NCBI GenBank assembly: GCA_964522015.1
Contig: CAZFST010000002.1
Coordinates: 186,001-250,000, forward strand
DNA: 64,000 nucleotides
Direction of reading: 5' to 3'
Source: QQWI01 sp964522015
Lineage (GTDB): Bacteria > Bacillota > Clostridia > Peptostreptococcales > Acidaminobacteraceae
Shown here: one piece after another, positions 55,506-63,499 of the stretch
Position numbering within the stretch: the stretch's first letter is position 1
Layout: every line of letters begins with the position of its first letter
Translations under genes and position numbers: made by a program
The notes under the pieces: generated by a model
Seen by the model: the letters and a program-made list of their open reading frames with translations, nothing else
What the model was told of the DNA's origin: nothing
The model's database searches: none

Positions 55506-55534
55506 ATTATATCTTGAGTAACAGCTAATATCAA
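55506..55534 (-). promoter_or_regulatory. promoter of the kinase/regulator pair
   Basis: Minus strand -35 TTGATA (55534-55529), 17-base spacer, -10 TATAAT (55511-55506). The leader contains a nested hairpin with GCTGAT/ATCAGC arms (55468-55492 region). Confidence 0.8.
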
Positions 55535-55544
55535 GTTCTGATAC

Positions 55545-55599
55545 AAAAGAGGCGGTTCTTACAGTGTGTTTATAGCACATTGTAAAAACCGCCTCTTTT
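55545..55599 (-). terminator. terminator after the protease-inhibitor gene
   Basis: Long hairpin based on AAAAGAGGCGGTT / AACCGCCTCTTTT with an inner TTACA/TGTAA stem, flanked by T on the minus strand. Confidence 0.85.
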
Positions 55600-55605
55600 G
55601 TCTTC

Positions 55606-56124
55606 TTATTTTACAGAAAAATTATAAACCAATACTTCCAGTGGCGCCATGTCTTTTTCCCATGGTCTAACCAGTTTCATGGTCAGTGTTGCAAAACCTG
55701 CCTTGACCCCTTCAACTTGAAGGGTCTTCATCACGCCAGCCCCACAGACCATTGGCTCAATTGCTGTTGAATCAGTTGCTGTTGTTTCCCTTGCAGTCGT
55801 TGTTTCCTGCGCGACTGCTTTGTCATCAAAGGTGTAGCGAATGGCATCTGTATCCCCTGAAACCTCTATCACCCACTGATAACCCGTGGTCACATTTTCC
55901 ATGATATCAGTTGCCATCTTAGAACTCACATCTAACAAATTAACCATATTCATTTCTGTGATATGGGTTGTGGCAATTGGCTCTTGTCCGTTATTTTGAT
56001 TCATGGTTTCAATAGCCCCCTGATTTTTATCAGTCGGTTTCTGCTCTTGCGATGCATAGAAAAAACCACCTGATATTGCAATGATCACCACTGCTAAACC
56101 CATCCATTTGATACTGTTTTTCAT
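55606..56124 (-). CDS. chagasin-type (I42) cysteine-protease inhibitor, exported
   Basis: 172 residues. N-terminal TM/signal anchor ~7-25, polar linker, then a chagasin-fold domain. Landmarks are NVTTGYQW (family NPTTG loop), GAGV (family GxGG loop) and RPWEKD followed by VLVYNFSV (family RPW loop and last strand). Two of the three inhibitory loops are changed by one residue each. An inserted Thr-rich stretch lies at ~105-120. It should inhibit papain-like cysteine proteases outside the membrane; the target is unknown. Confidence 0.8.
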   Translation of the reverse strand: MKNSIKWMGLAVVIIAISGGFFYASQEQKPTDKNQGAIETMNQNNGQEPIATTHITEMNMVNLLDVSSKMATDIMENVTTGYQWVIEVSGDTDAIRYTFDDKAVAQETTTARETTATDSTAIEPMVCGAGVMKTLQVEGVKAGFATLTMKLVRPWEKDMAPLEVLVYNFSVK

Positions 56125-56242
56125 GTACTGCCTCCTAAATCGTCTTCAGTTTTAACCGCACTGATTGTGCTATGTCTTTTAGACGCAAGGTCAGGCAGAA
56201 TGTTCCCTGTCTCGTCAAAATTCTATTAAACAGTTTTTCCAG

Positions 56243-59200
56243 TTAAATAGCCTTGCCAGCCATCTTACTTTTTAAGTTTTCTAGCATTTCGTAGGCAACT
56301 GGTACGATAATCAGGGTTAGCAGTGTTGAGGTTGCCAGGCCACCGATGACGATTACCGCTAGTGACTGAGATAAAAGGGATCCTTGGGATACGCCAAATG
56401 CCAGTGGTGCAAGAGCAGCAATGGTTGCGATGGCAGTCATGAGAATTGGGCGCATTCTAATTTTTCCAGCTTCCATTAAAGCGTCTCTGGTATTTAAGCC
56501 TTCTTCTCGATTGTGTTGAACTCGGTCTATCAGTACGATGGCATTGGTAACCACAATGCCGATGAGCATAAGTGCACCAATCATTGCCGGCATATCAATT
56601 TGCAGGCCACTCAAGAAGAGTGCAACCAAGCCGCCAATGGCTGCCAGTGGTAGCGAAAATAGGATGGCCAGTGAAGCTGTTGCCTCACCTAAGGCAATCA
56701 CCATCACTAAAAACACTGCAAATACAGCAGCAATCATGGCGACCCCTAGTTGTTTGAAACTGTCTGACATCATTTCGGTAACGCCGCCCATGCTGGTTTT
56801 AACACCACTGGGTAGGGTCATTTCCTTTAGCACTTTGGAAACCCTTGTGGACACCGCCCCTGTATTTTTTTCGGTGCATTTTGCAGTGACACTGACATAT
56901 TCCTGGCCATTTTCAGTTAAAATTGCCACCGGACCAGGGGCTTCAGAAATGGTTGCAATATCAGCTATTTTCAGCTTTTTGCCCGCTGGAGTTAGGATTT
57001 CTATGTTCTCGATATCTGAAATTTTATCCCATTTACTGATTTTGATACCCAGTTTAACCTCGTAGGTTTGATTGTCAAAATCCACAGTGGTGACTGTATT
57101 ATCATTTAATAGACCTCTAACGGTCATCCCCACTTGGGCAGCCGATAAGCCATTTTCAGTTGCTGTCTTTTGATTGACAACAATCGATATTTCTGGCTTT
57201 GAATCTGTCATGGTGTTTTTCACACGCTCAAGGCCTTTAACTGACTTAAGTGCCTCGGTAATATCCTGGGCCCCCTGATTGATATTTTTCAAATCTGGGC
57301 CTGTAACCAGAATAGAAATATCGTTGGTGGTGGGCGAACCATTACTTGGATTGGACTGTTCGATATCCAATTTGCCTTTGACACCGATTTGATCAGCATC
57401 TTTTCTAAAGTCTGCTATATATTGGTCCACATCGGTTTCTTCACTTAACTTAACCAAAATTGAAGCCTTATTGCTAGCAGCACTGGCATTTGAAACACCC
57501 ATATCTGAATTTGGCTTACCGACTTTAGTTTGGTATGTCAAAACATTGGCTGTATCTTTGCCAAAGTAAACCTCTAATGCTTGAGCATCTTTATTGACCA
57601 CGTCAAGGGCTGTACCAGCTGGTAGTTCTACGGTTGCTGTTATATACTTATCTTTTGCCTCGGGCATAAAACTCGTGCCAATCAAGGGTACAAGTCCGGC
57701 ACTGCTACCCAAAATGGCCAATGCAATCACCAGAGTTATAACCTTGTGATTTAAACTCCATTTGAGTAATGACTGATAAAATGTCATCACCTTACCTTGA
57801 TGGAAATCAACATGCTGGATTACTTTTGTATTCATCAGCATGATTCTTGATAATAGAGGAATCACTGTCACAGCAACAAGCAGGGACGATAGCAGTGCCA
57901 CACCGACGGTTATGGCAAAGGGTCTAAAGAGAACACCAGAAAAGCCGTCCACCAGGCCAATTGGTAAAAATACGGCAACGGTCGTCAGCGTTGAAGAAGT
58001 AATGGCTGAGGAGACTTCTTTTGTAGCTGAAATAATCAAGTCTGATGATTTCACGGCCTCTGTTTGGAGCCGTCTATAGATATTCTCAATAACCACAATG
58101 GAATCATCCACAATTCTACCAACAGCAACGGAGATGCCCCCAAGGGTCATGATATTAAGTGTTATATCCAATTGTTTCAAGAAGACAACTGTAATGAGTA
58201 CTGAAAGTGGTATAGACACCGTGGCGATGATGGTGGTTCTAATATTTCTTAAGAACAAAAGAATGACTAAAAATGCAAAGAGGGCACCGATAATCCCCTC
58301 TCGCATCATCCCATCAATGGACTCTTTAACATTGTCTGCTTGATCTGTAATCACTTGAATTTCTGTGCCTTCAGGCATTTTAGATTTCAAAGCCTCAAGT
58401 TTAGCAATGGTAGCAGCTGAAACATCAATGGTATTTGACTCCTGTGTTTTTACCACATTCATAATAACCGAACTTTTGCCGTTTGTTCTGCTATAGGAAT
58501 CCATGTCGCTTGTACCGATATAGACATCCGCTAGCTCTGACAATTTGACATTTTCAAAGGTGATGGTTTGATCCTTATTGGTTGTATTGGAATTAGCTGT
58601 GCTAGTATCAGCTATCTTACCTTGTCCACTGGTACTACTCGGCTTTGGCGTAGTCTCTTTGATTGGGGCACCGACACTTGCTGCTGCACTTTTTTGAATT
58701 TGTGTTAACTGATCGTTGACCTGTTTGATACCCGCTTGAAGCATCTGAACTTGTGGTGTTAACTGTTTGATAGCCGCGGCCGCCCCTTGCTTTTGGACCT
58801 CTGTAGCATTTGGATTAGCCATAACCCCATTGGCCTCAATCAGGGCCAGTTTAAGGTCAAACAGTTGGGACTGCATGGTTTGCGCCGCTGATAGTAGCTT
58901 AACTTGGGCACTTGTTAACTGGGAAATACCAGCCATGCCTTTTCCAAGTTCTCCTACTGCAGAACCAAGGCCAGCCATGCCTTCACCAATCTCACCAACC
59001 GCTGAACCAAGTTCACCAACCGCCGAACCAAGACCTTCAACACCTTTACCTAGTTGGCCTATGGCATCCATTGTAATGGCATTCACATTTGGTATAATCA
59101 TGATTTCTGTGTTTTTCAAATCATCCAGTGATTGGATTTTGCCACTGATTCTGATGGGTTCAAGAACGCCATCAATAGCTACCTGGCCTGCTGGAAAAGC

Positions 59201-59833
59201 CACATTATTGGCTTGAATCATCTGAGTCACATGTTGTGCCGTTAAACCATACTTATCTAGAGCTGATTGTTTTAGTTTGATATAGACAGACTTTTGAGAT
59301 TCACTGGCCAAAGTTACTTGTCCAACACCTGCCACAGCAGATAATTGAGGGATGACCTCTTGTCTAACCGCTTGTTCCAAATCACCAGGGGATAGTTGAT
59401 CGTTGGAAATACTTAAGTTTAGAATAGGAAACGCCCCAAGATCAACCCGTAAGATTTTAGACGCCATGGCATCCGATGGTATCTTAACGGCTTTAATAGC
59501 ATCTTCAACTTTTTTTTGCGCCTCGTCCATGTTTGTGGAATAGTCAAACTCTGCAATCACAGTGGAGGCATTTTCTCCCGATGACGTGTTGACCTTTTTA
59601 ACCCCTTCAACATTCATCACAGCACTTTCAATGGGTTCCGTGATACTATCTCTAACATCATCTGGGGAAGCACCAGGATAAACCGTAATCACCCCCACAA
59701 TTGGAATGCTAATATCCGGCATTGATTCTTTTTTTAGCTGAAGGGCCGAATAAGCACCTCCCAAAACCACTAAAACCGTCAAAATCAGTATGGCTGCGGT
59801 GTTCTTTAAAGAAAATCGGGTTAGAAAGTTCAT
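56243..59833 (-). CDS. RND-family efflux transporter (AcrB/SwrC-like)
   Basis: 1196 residues, versus about 1040-1060 for typical members. TM1 ~11-31; two six-helix halves with the RND motif GGISVAVGRIVDDSIVVIENIYRR, whose Asp pair relays protons. An extra segment at ~249-424 starts with glycine-rich heptads (LGSAVGELG-like) and is followed by a coiled coil and a Ser/Thr linker. Such inserts are known in Gram-positive SwrC/YerP relatives. No adaptor or TolC gene is present. Its start overlaps the MerR gene by 4 bases. Substrate is probably a drug, lipopeptide or surfactant. Confidence 0.92.
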   Translation of the reverse strand: MNFLTRFSLKNTAAILILTVLVVLGGAYSALQLKKESMPDISIPIVGVITVYPGASPDDVRDSITEPIESAVMNVEGVKKVNTSSGENASTVIAEFDYSTNMDEAQKKVEDAIKAVKIPSDAMASKILRVDLGAFPILNLSISNDQLSPGDLEQAVRQEVIPQLSAVAGVGQVTLASESQKSVYIKLKQSALDKYGLTAQHVTQMIQANNVAFPAGQVAIDGVLEPIRISGKIQSLDDLKNTEIMIIPNVNAITMDAIGQLGKGVEGLGSAVGELGSAVGEIGEGMAGLGSAVGELGKGMAGISQLTSAQVKLLSAAQTMQSQLFDLKLALIEANGVMANPNATEVQKQGAAAAIKQLTPQVQMLQAGIKQVNDQLTQIQKSAAASVGAPIKETTPKPSSTSGQGKIADTSTANSNTTNKDQTITFENVKLSELADVYIGTSDMDSYSRTNGKSSVIMNVVKTQESNTIDVSAATIAKLEALKSKMPEGTEIQVITDQADNVKESIDGMMREGIIGALFAFLVILLFLRNIRTTIIATVSIPLSVLITVVFLKQLDITLNIMTLGGISVAVGRIVDDSIVVIENIYRRLQTEAVKSSDLIISATKEVSSAITSSTLTTVAVFLPIGLVDGFSGVLFRPFAITVGVALLSSLLVAVTVIPLLSRIMLMNTKVIQHVDFHQGKVMTFYQSLLKWSLNHKVITLVIALAILGSSAGLVPLIGTSFMPEAKDKYITATVELPAGTALDVVNKDAQALEVYFGKDTANVLTYQTKVGKPNSDMGVSNASAASNKASILVKLSEETDVDQYIADFRKDADQIGVKGKLDIEQSNPSNGSPTTNDISILVTGPDLKNINQGAQDITEALKSVKGLERVKNTMTDSKPEISIVVNQKTATENGLSAAQVGMTVRGLLNDNTVTTVDFDNQTYEVKLGIKISKWDKISDIENIEILTPAGKKLKIADIATISEAPGPVAILTENGQEYVSVTAKCTEKNTGAVSTRVSKVLKEMTLPSGVKTSMGGVTEMMSDSFKQLGVAMIAAVFAVFLVMVIALGEATASLAILFSLPLAAIGGLVALFLSGLQIDMPAMIGALMLIGIVVTNAIVLIDRVQHNREEGLNTRDALMEAGKIRMRPILMTAIATIAALAPLAFGVSQGSLLSQSLAVIVIGGLATSTLLTLIIVPVAYEMLENLKSKMAGKAI

Positions 59834-60654
59834 TTTTTATCCTCCTCTAAAGTTGGCATATCAATCTGTTGTTTTGTTAAATAAGCCTTAATAGCCAGGT
59901 CCATAAATACAGCCACTTGCTCTTGCATTTGCCTGTATTCTTGAGGCCATTGATTTGCACTTTTATAAAACTGATAAAGCTTTTTAATCAGCACCTGGTC
60001 GCCCATGGAATATGTCATGATCATCTGCCACCAATCACCAGCGATCTCTTGTGCTTCTTCACATTCCGGTGACTTGCCCTCAGTTTGAAGGTCAATGGCC
60101 TTTTGAAAGCTAGTCTTAAGCCAATCCGGCGAAATCTCCAATCCCCCCAGATTTTCGTGCTGCTCAATAATCCGCGACAAAATATCCTGGTCTAAGTACT
60201 TAATGACCCAATAGTACTCGTTATTTTCATCAATCAATTTAGCGATATTAGCGTGTTTGAACCAGTTGATCCCATCATCAACTTTTCTTTCATGGGGCTC
60301 TGGGCTGGTATTTTTAATTTCATGGGTCAGTATCTCAATGGACTCTAAGAGTTTTTCTGATTTTGAAATTTGTTCTTTAATAATGGTTTTTTGTTTATCC
60401 AGTAAGAGGAGAAGATCCTCAGTACCATTAACAGGCATCAACCGTTCTTTAATAGCCTCTAAAGAAAAACCAACCGACTTTAGGGTGATGATTTGGTGCA
60501 GTATCACCATATCACTAATGGCATAAAGTCGCCTGCCACCTTCCGTCAGTGTTGAAGGCTTTAATAAACCAATGCTATCGTAATACTGTAAGGTTCTTAC
60601 GGTCACATTAGTCTGCTTTGCTAATTCTCCAATTGTTATCATTTTTACACTCAT
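59830..60654 (-). CDS. MerR-family regulator (TipA-like)
   Basis: 274 residues from ATG 60654, which follows GAGGTG; a frame opening at 60717 would start inside the promoter. N-terminal MerR winged helix (MITIGELAKQTNVTVRTLQYYDSIGLL), a coiled coil, and a C-terminal TipAS-like ligand domain (~140-270). Overlaps and precedes the RND pump, so it probably activates pump expression when a drug binds. Confidence 0.92.
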   Translation of the reverse strand: MSVKMITIGELAKQTNVTVRTLQYYDSIGLLKPSTLTEGGRRLYAISDMVILHQIITLKSVGFSLEAIKERLMPVNGTEDLLLLLDKQKTIIKEQISKSEKLLESIEILTHEIKNTSPEPHERKVDDGINWFKHANIAKLIDENNEYYWVIKYLDQDILSRIIEQHENLGGLEISPDWLKTSFQKAIDLQTEGKSPECEEAQEIAGDWWQMIMTYSMGDQVLIKKLYQFYKSANQWPQEYRQMQEQVAVFMDLAIKAYLTKQQIDMPTLEEDKK

Positions 60655-60677
60655 AGCTACTTCACCTCTTAATTTCA

Positions 60678-60708
60678 AGTATACCACGTGACGTAACGTC
60701 ATAAACAA
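60678..60708 (-). promoter_or_regulatory. MerR-type 19-bp-spacer promoter with perfect palindrome
   Basis: Minus strand -35 TTGTTT (60708-60703), 19-base spacer, -10 TATACT (60683-60678). The spacer holds TGACGTAACGTCA (60689-60701), a perfect palindrome. Overlong spacers with a central dyad are the hallmark of MerR-activated promoters. Confidence 0.85.
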
Positions 60709-60740
60709 GTGTTTCATGATGATAAATAGCTCAAAAAATT

Positions 60741-60784
60741 AAACCGTAGAGCAGGCCCTCTATTTTGCGGCCGCTCTACGGTTT
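60741..60784. terminator. bidirectional terminator
   Basis: AAACCGTAGAGC (60741-60752) / GCTCTACGGTTT (60773-60784) with an inner GGCC/GGCC stem and T tracts on both sides. A short T/G-rich stretch with a repeated TTTAGGGATTT follows to 60860. Confidence 0.8.
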
Positions 60785-60861
60785 TTACGATTTTTTCGGG
60801 TTTTAGGGATTTAGGCGAATTCAAGGACTTTGGTGAATTTAGGGATTTTACAGTTTTAAGT

Positions 60862-62280
60862 TTACCGATTAATTTCTACAGATAGGTCTATCTCTGATTT
60901 CCCATTTGCCTCTAACTTTACTCTGGCATGTAAACCGGCTTGAAAATCCTTGACTGACATTGTCACTGGGGTTTTTGTATTGATAAAATCAGTTTCGAAT
61001 TTCCCTGCTCGCTCACCTTGCGGTATTAGTACGTATTCCGAAGAAATATAGTCATCTGTCTTGTCCAGCGTCTCTTTTCCAGAGCTAATTATTATTTGGA
61101 CATATAAGCCGTACTCTGGGGCTTCTACCCCTTTTGGTAACACCACTTGACCACGAATATGAACCACATCACTCTGAGAAACTGTCTGACTATTGGCTTT
61201 AAGAAACTCATCAATTAAACCAAATCCTGCCCCATGGGAAGCATTAGAGGGTACACCGGACTCAGTGTTTTCTCGAAGTTTCAGATTCAGTAAAAAGTCA
61301 TCGGTAAAGTTAAAATAGCGATTTGTGAAATATGTCTTGGCCATATCCTGATTTTTAAAGACAAATTCTCCGTCCATCATAACTTGATCATTTATCATTT
61401 GGGAGGCCTTTAGGGTGTCTAAAAAGTAACTGTTTTGATTGATGTGCACTAGATTAAAGACCTTTGTCATATTAAAATCCTTTATGTGTGCTTCCACTAG
61501 CTCAGATTTCACATTTTCATTGTAAAGTAACCACTTGACTAAAAATGGATGGCCAAGCCATACGCTTTGCTGGTCCATTAAAGCTGACTTTAAAGGATTG
61601 CTGTATTCTTGTGTCGCGTTGCCTAGAAAATCATTAATGACTTTTTCAGTGATTGGCAGATAGCTGATGACAAAATCGTAGATGGCTTTTTCCTTTTGCA
61701 GATCTGCCAGATTGGCTAAGTTTAAGGTTTTAAGGATCTCGTCGGTTTTTTCTTGTAATCCAGCTTCTTTAATAATCTTAAAATCTTGACCTTCTAAGTT
61801 GTTCTTTTGAAATACTTTTTTATTGGTGCCATCAATGGTCATGCCATCTGAGCTAATATAGGCTTCTTTCACGTAAACATGGTTCATAATACTAAGGCCA
61901 CCAATTCCTAAATTGGAATACTGGGTTGAGTTAGAAAATGCAACTGCGTCTTTAGAGCCCTCCCCACCTTTTGGATAAATCGTGTATCGTAAGTAATAAC
62001 CACTATCGTCTTTTGGCACTTTTACTTTAAAAGGTGCCACCGACTGGCCTTTTGATAAAACAACAAGCTGGGTTTCTGGTATCTCATCCGACATGCGCAC
62101 ACAGGCAACTTCTATCAAGGTGTCTTCAAAGGCAACTTCCCCTACTGGCAGACTCACCGTGCCATGGAATCTTTGCGCAAGTGGATCCAGTTCAATAAAG
62201 GTTTTGATGCCCTGATACAACAATATGGCTACAAGAATCATCCCTAAAACTGAAATTATAGACTTGAATTTTTTATTCAT
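60862..62280 (-). CDS. exported transglutaminase-fold protein lacking the catalytic Cys and His
   Basis: 472 residues from ATG 62280, 9 bases after AAAGGAG; a longer frame at 62367 overlaps the previous gene. TM/signal ~7-26. A beta-rich N-terminal part (~35-165) is followed by a transglutaminase-like core ~185-310. The core keeps the scaffold (KAIYDFVISY, SALMDQQSVWLGHP, KVFNLVHI, SYFLDTL) but the Cys position is W241, the His position is K273, and only D288 remains. A C-terminal beta domain (~375-472) completes it. Probably a binding or structural protein. No name in the literature comes to mind. Confidence 0.7.
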   Translation of the reverse strand: MNKKFKSIISVLGMILVAILLYQGIKTFIELDPLAQRFHGTVSLPVGEVAFEDTLIEVACVRMSDEIPETQLVVLSKGQSVAPFKVKVPKDDSGYYLRYTIYPKGGEGSKDAVAFSNSTQYSNLGIGGLSIMNHVYVKEAYISSDGMTIDGTNKKVFQKNNLEGQDFKIIKEAGLQEKTDEILKTLNLANLADLQKEKAIYDFVISYLPITEKVINDFLGNATQEYSNPLKSALMDQQSVWLGHPFLVKWLLYNENVKSELVEAHIKDFNMTKVFNLVHINQNSYFLDTLKASQMINDQVMMDGEFVFKNQDMAKTYFTNRYFNFTDDFLLNLKLRENTESGVPSNASHGAGFGLIDEFLKANSQTVSQSDVVHIRGQVVLPKGVEAPEYGLYVQIIISSGKETLDKTDDYISSEYVLIPQGERAGKFETDFINTKTPVTMSVKDFQAGLHARVKLEANGKSEIDLSVEINR

Positions 62281-62312
62281 ATGTAAAAGCTCCTTTGATG
62301 TTATTGGATAAT

Positions 62313-62684
62313 TTAAATGATGAACAAATAAGAAAGAGCAAAGGTTACGCCCCCATAGAACAGCCACGTTAAGCCTCTAAAAAAAGCAGCAAAGTGTTCT
62401 TTTCGGACGTCGTCGTAATCTATTGACACATCATTGTGGCTTGCTTGATTCATGGTCATTGAACCTTTATCGAAAAATCCAGAAGTTGCAACAAGCATCG
62501 GGATCAGATAGATCAATGAAATCCACCAAAGACCGGTCCCAAAATTATCAGCTTTAAATCTGAACTTCCCTACTTTTGATAAAACCAATAGTGCAATGGC
62601 TACTACAGTAAAATTGAAACTTGTAATCATTAGCAATCTTTTAAGGAATAAAAAGAATGCTTTATTTCTTCTTTGAACTTCCAT
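62313..62684 (-). CDS. small membrane protein, tandem paralogue B
   Basis: 123 residues, three to four TM helices (~14-36, ~48-65, ~100-121). Shares most of its framework with the next gene: MEVQxR start, LLKRL, ADNFGxGLWxIS, and WLxYGGxTFxxSYLFI at the end. The middle loop between TM2 and TM3 is divergent and charged. RBS GGGGG. Family not recognised. Confidence 0.75.
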   Translation of the reverse strand: MEVQRRNKAFFLFLKRLLMITSFNFTVVAIALLVLSKVGKFRFKADNFGTGLWWISLIYLIPMLVATSGFFDKGSMTMNQASHNDVSIDYDDVRKEHFAAFFRGLTWLFYGGVTFALSYLFII

Positions 62685-62725
62685 ATTGACCCCCGTCTTG
62701 TGTTCAGCTTCAACCTTTTATGGCC

Positions 62726-62763
62726 TGAAAGTGTCGTTATTTGGAATAAAAATGCACATAAAG
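62726..62763. repeat. leader repeat, copy 1
   Basis: About 38 bases sharing GAAAGTGTCGTTATTTG and AAAATGCAC with the copy at 63232-63268. It lies between the two paralogous genes, touching the stop of the upstream one. Confidence 0.75.
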
Positions 62764-62764
62764 G

Positions 62765-63124
62765 CTAGAGTATAAATAGATAGGATACACAAAAGGTCAG
62801 TCCACCATATATCAACCAAATAAGGCTACTCTTAAGGGCAGCATTTTTTCCTCTATAATAATCTGCATCGTAGGGACCTCTTCCTACTTCAACTGTCACA
62901 TGATCTGTTACAATGCCACTCTCAAAATTCAAAAACATCGGGACAAAATAAGCTATAGAGATGTACCAGAGTCCCATTCCAAAATTCTCTGCATTAAATA
63001 TGACCTTCGTCAGTTTTGAGGCAACCAACAAACCGATGGCAGCAGCCATGAAATTGATACAAGTAAACAGCATCAGTCGCTTGAGCAGTGAAAAATAAAA
63101 CTCTTTTCTAGTTTGAACTTCCAT
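62765..63124 (-). CDS. small membrane protein, tandem paralogue A
   Basis: 119 residues, three to four TM helices, clearly duplicated from or with the neighbouring gene (about half of the residues look identical by eye in the TM regions). The TM2-TM3 loop differs fully. RBS GGGGG 5-6 bases before ATG 63124. Function unknown. Confidence 0.75.
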   Translation of the reverse strand: MEVQTRKEFYFSLLKRLMLFTCINFMAAAIGLLVASKLTKVIFNAENFGMGLWYISIAYFVPMFLNFESGIVTDHVTVEVGRGPYDADYYRGKNAALKSSLIWLIYGGLTFCVSYLFIL

Positions 63125-63202
63125 CTTGACCCCCTTTTGTGCTTGGCTACCCTCTGTATTTAACTGAAGTGTTTTTGTCGCGGCTCGTTAACATGATAAC
63201 AA

Positions 63203-63268
63203 AAATAACGACACCTCAGCCTATTTTTGCACGAAAGTGTCGTTATTTGACATGAAAATGCACTTAAA
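63203..63268. repeat. inverted repeat and leader repeat, copy 2
   Basis: AAATAACGACAC (63203-63214) and GTGTCGTTATTT (63237-63248) are perfect 12-base inverted arms 22 bases apart. The right arm is part of the direct repeat shared with copy 1 (63232-63268). Confidence 0.8.
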
Positions 63269-63301
63269 AAGGAAGCCAACTATAAAAACGCCTCAGCGAA
63301 A

Positions 63302-63357
63302 TCAGGTTATAACCGTAAAACTATTTGATTTTATGGTTTTTTACGGTTATAACCTGA
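63302..63357. repeat. 19-bp perfect inverted repeat with nested palindromes
   Basis: Arms TCAGGTTATAACCGTAAAA (63302-63320) and its exact complement (63339-63357), 18-base loop. Each arm contains the palindrome GGTTATAACC, so it could form one long hairpin or bind a protein at two sites. Confidence 0.85.
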
Positions 63358-63399
63358 AGCGAGGTGACTTCTATGAAACATCGGGAATGACGCCACTAA

Positions 63400-63429
63400 A
63401 AAACGCCTACTCGTAAGAATAGGCGTTTT
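63400..63429. terminator. terminator of the DUF4143-type gene
   Basis: AAAACGCCTA (63400-63409) / TAGGCGTTTT (63420-63429), T-rich on both sides. Confidence 0.8.
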
Positions 63430-63499
63430 CTTTCCTTTTGATTCCTCTTAAAACGATTTTAGCAGAGAATACTTCCGTGCAAGGCAAGTTGCCTGAGAC

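Larger units (their letters stand above)
63125..63499. other. 375-base intergenic region with repeats and hairpins
   Basis: No gene of useful length. From left to right it holds the leader of paralogue A, an inverted repeat and the second leader repeat (63203-63268), a 19-bp perfect inverted repeat (63302-63357), a five-codon ORF with a good RBS (63373-63390, plus strand) and a terminator (63400-63429). Confidence 0.7.

Noticed and set aside
56538..57065. 175-codon open frame antisense to the RND pump
   Set aside because: Shadow of a membrane-protein gene; low-complexity composition.
63373..63390. Leader-peptide gene (MKHRE) for attenuation
   Set aside because: No gene follows on the plus strand, so it cannot be called a leader; kept only as an observation.
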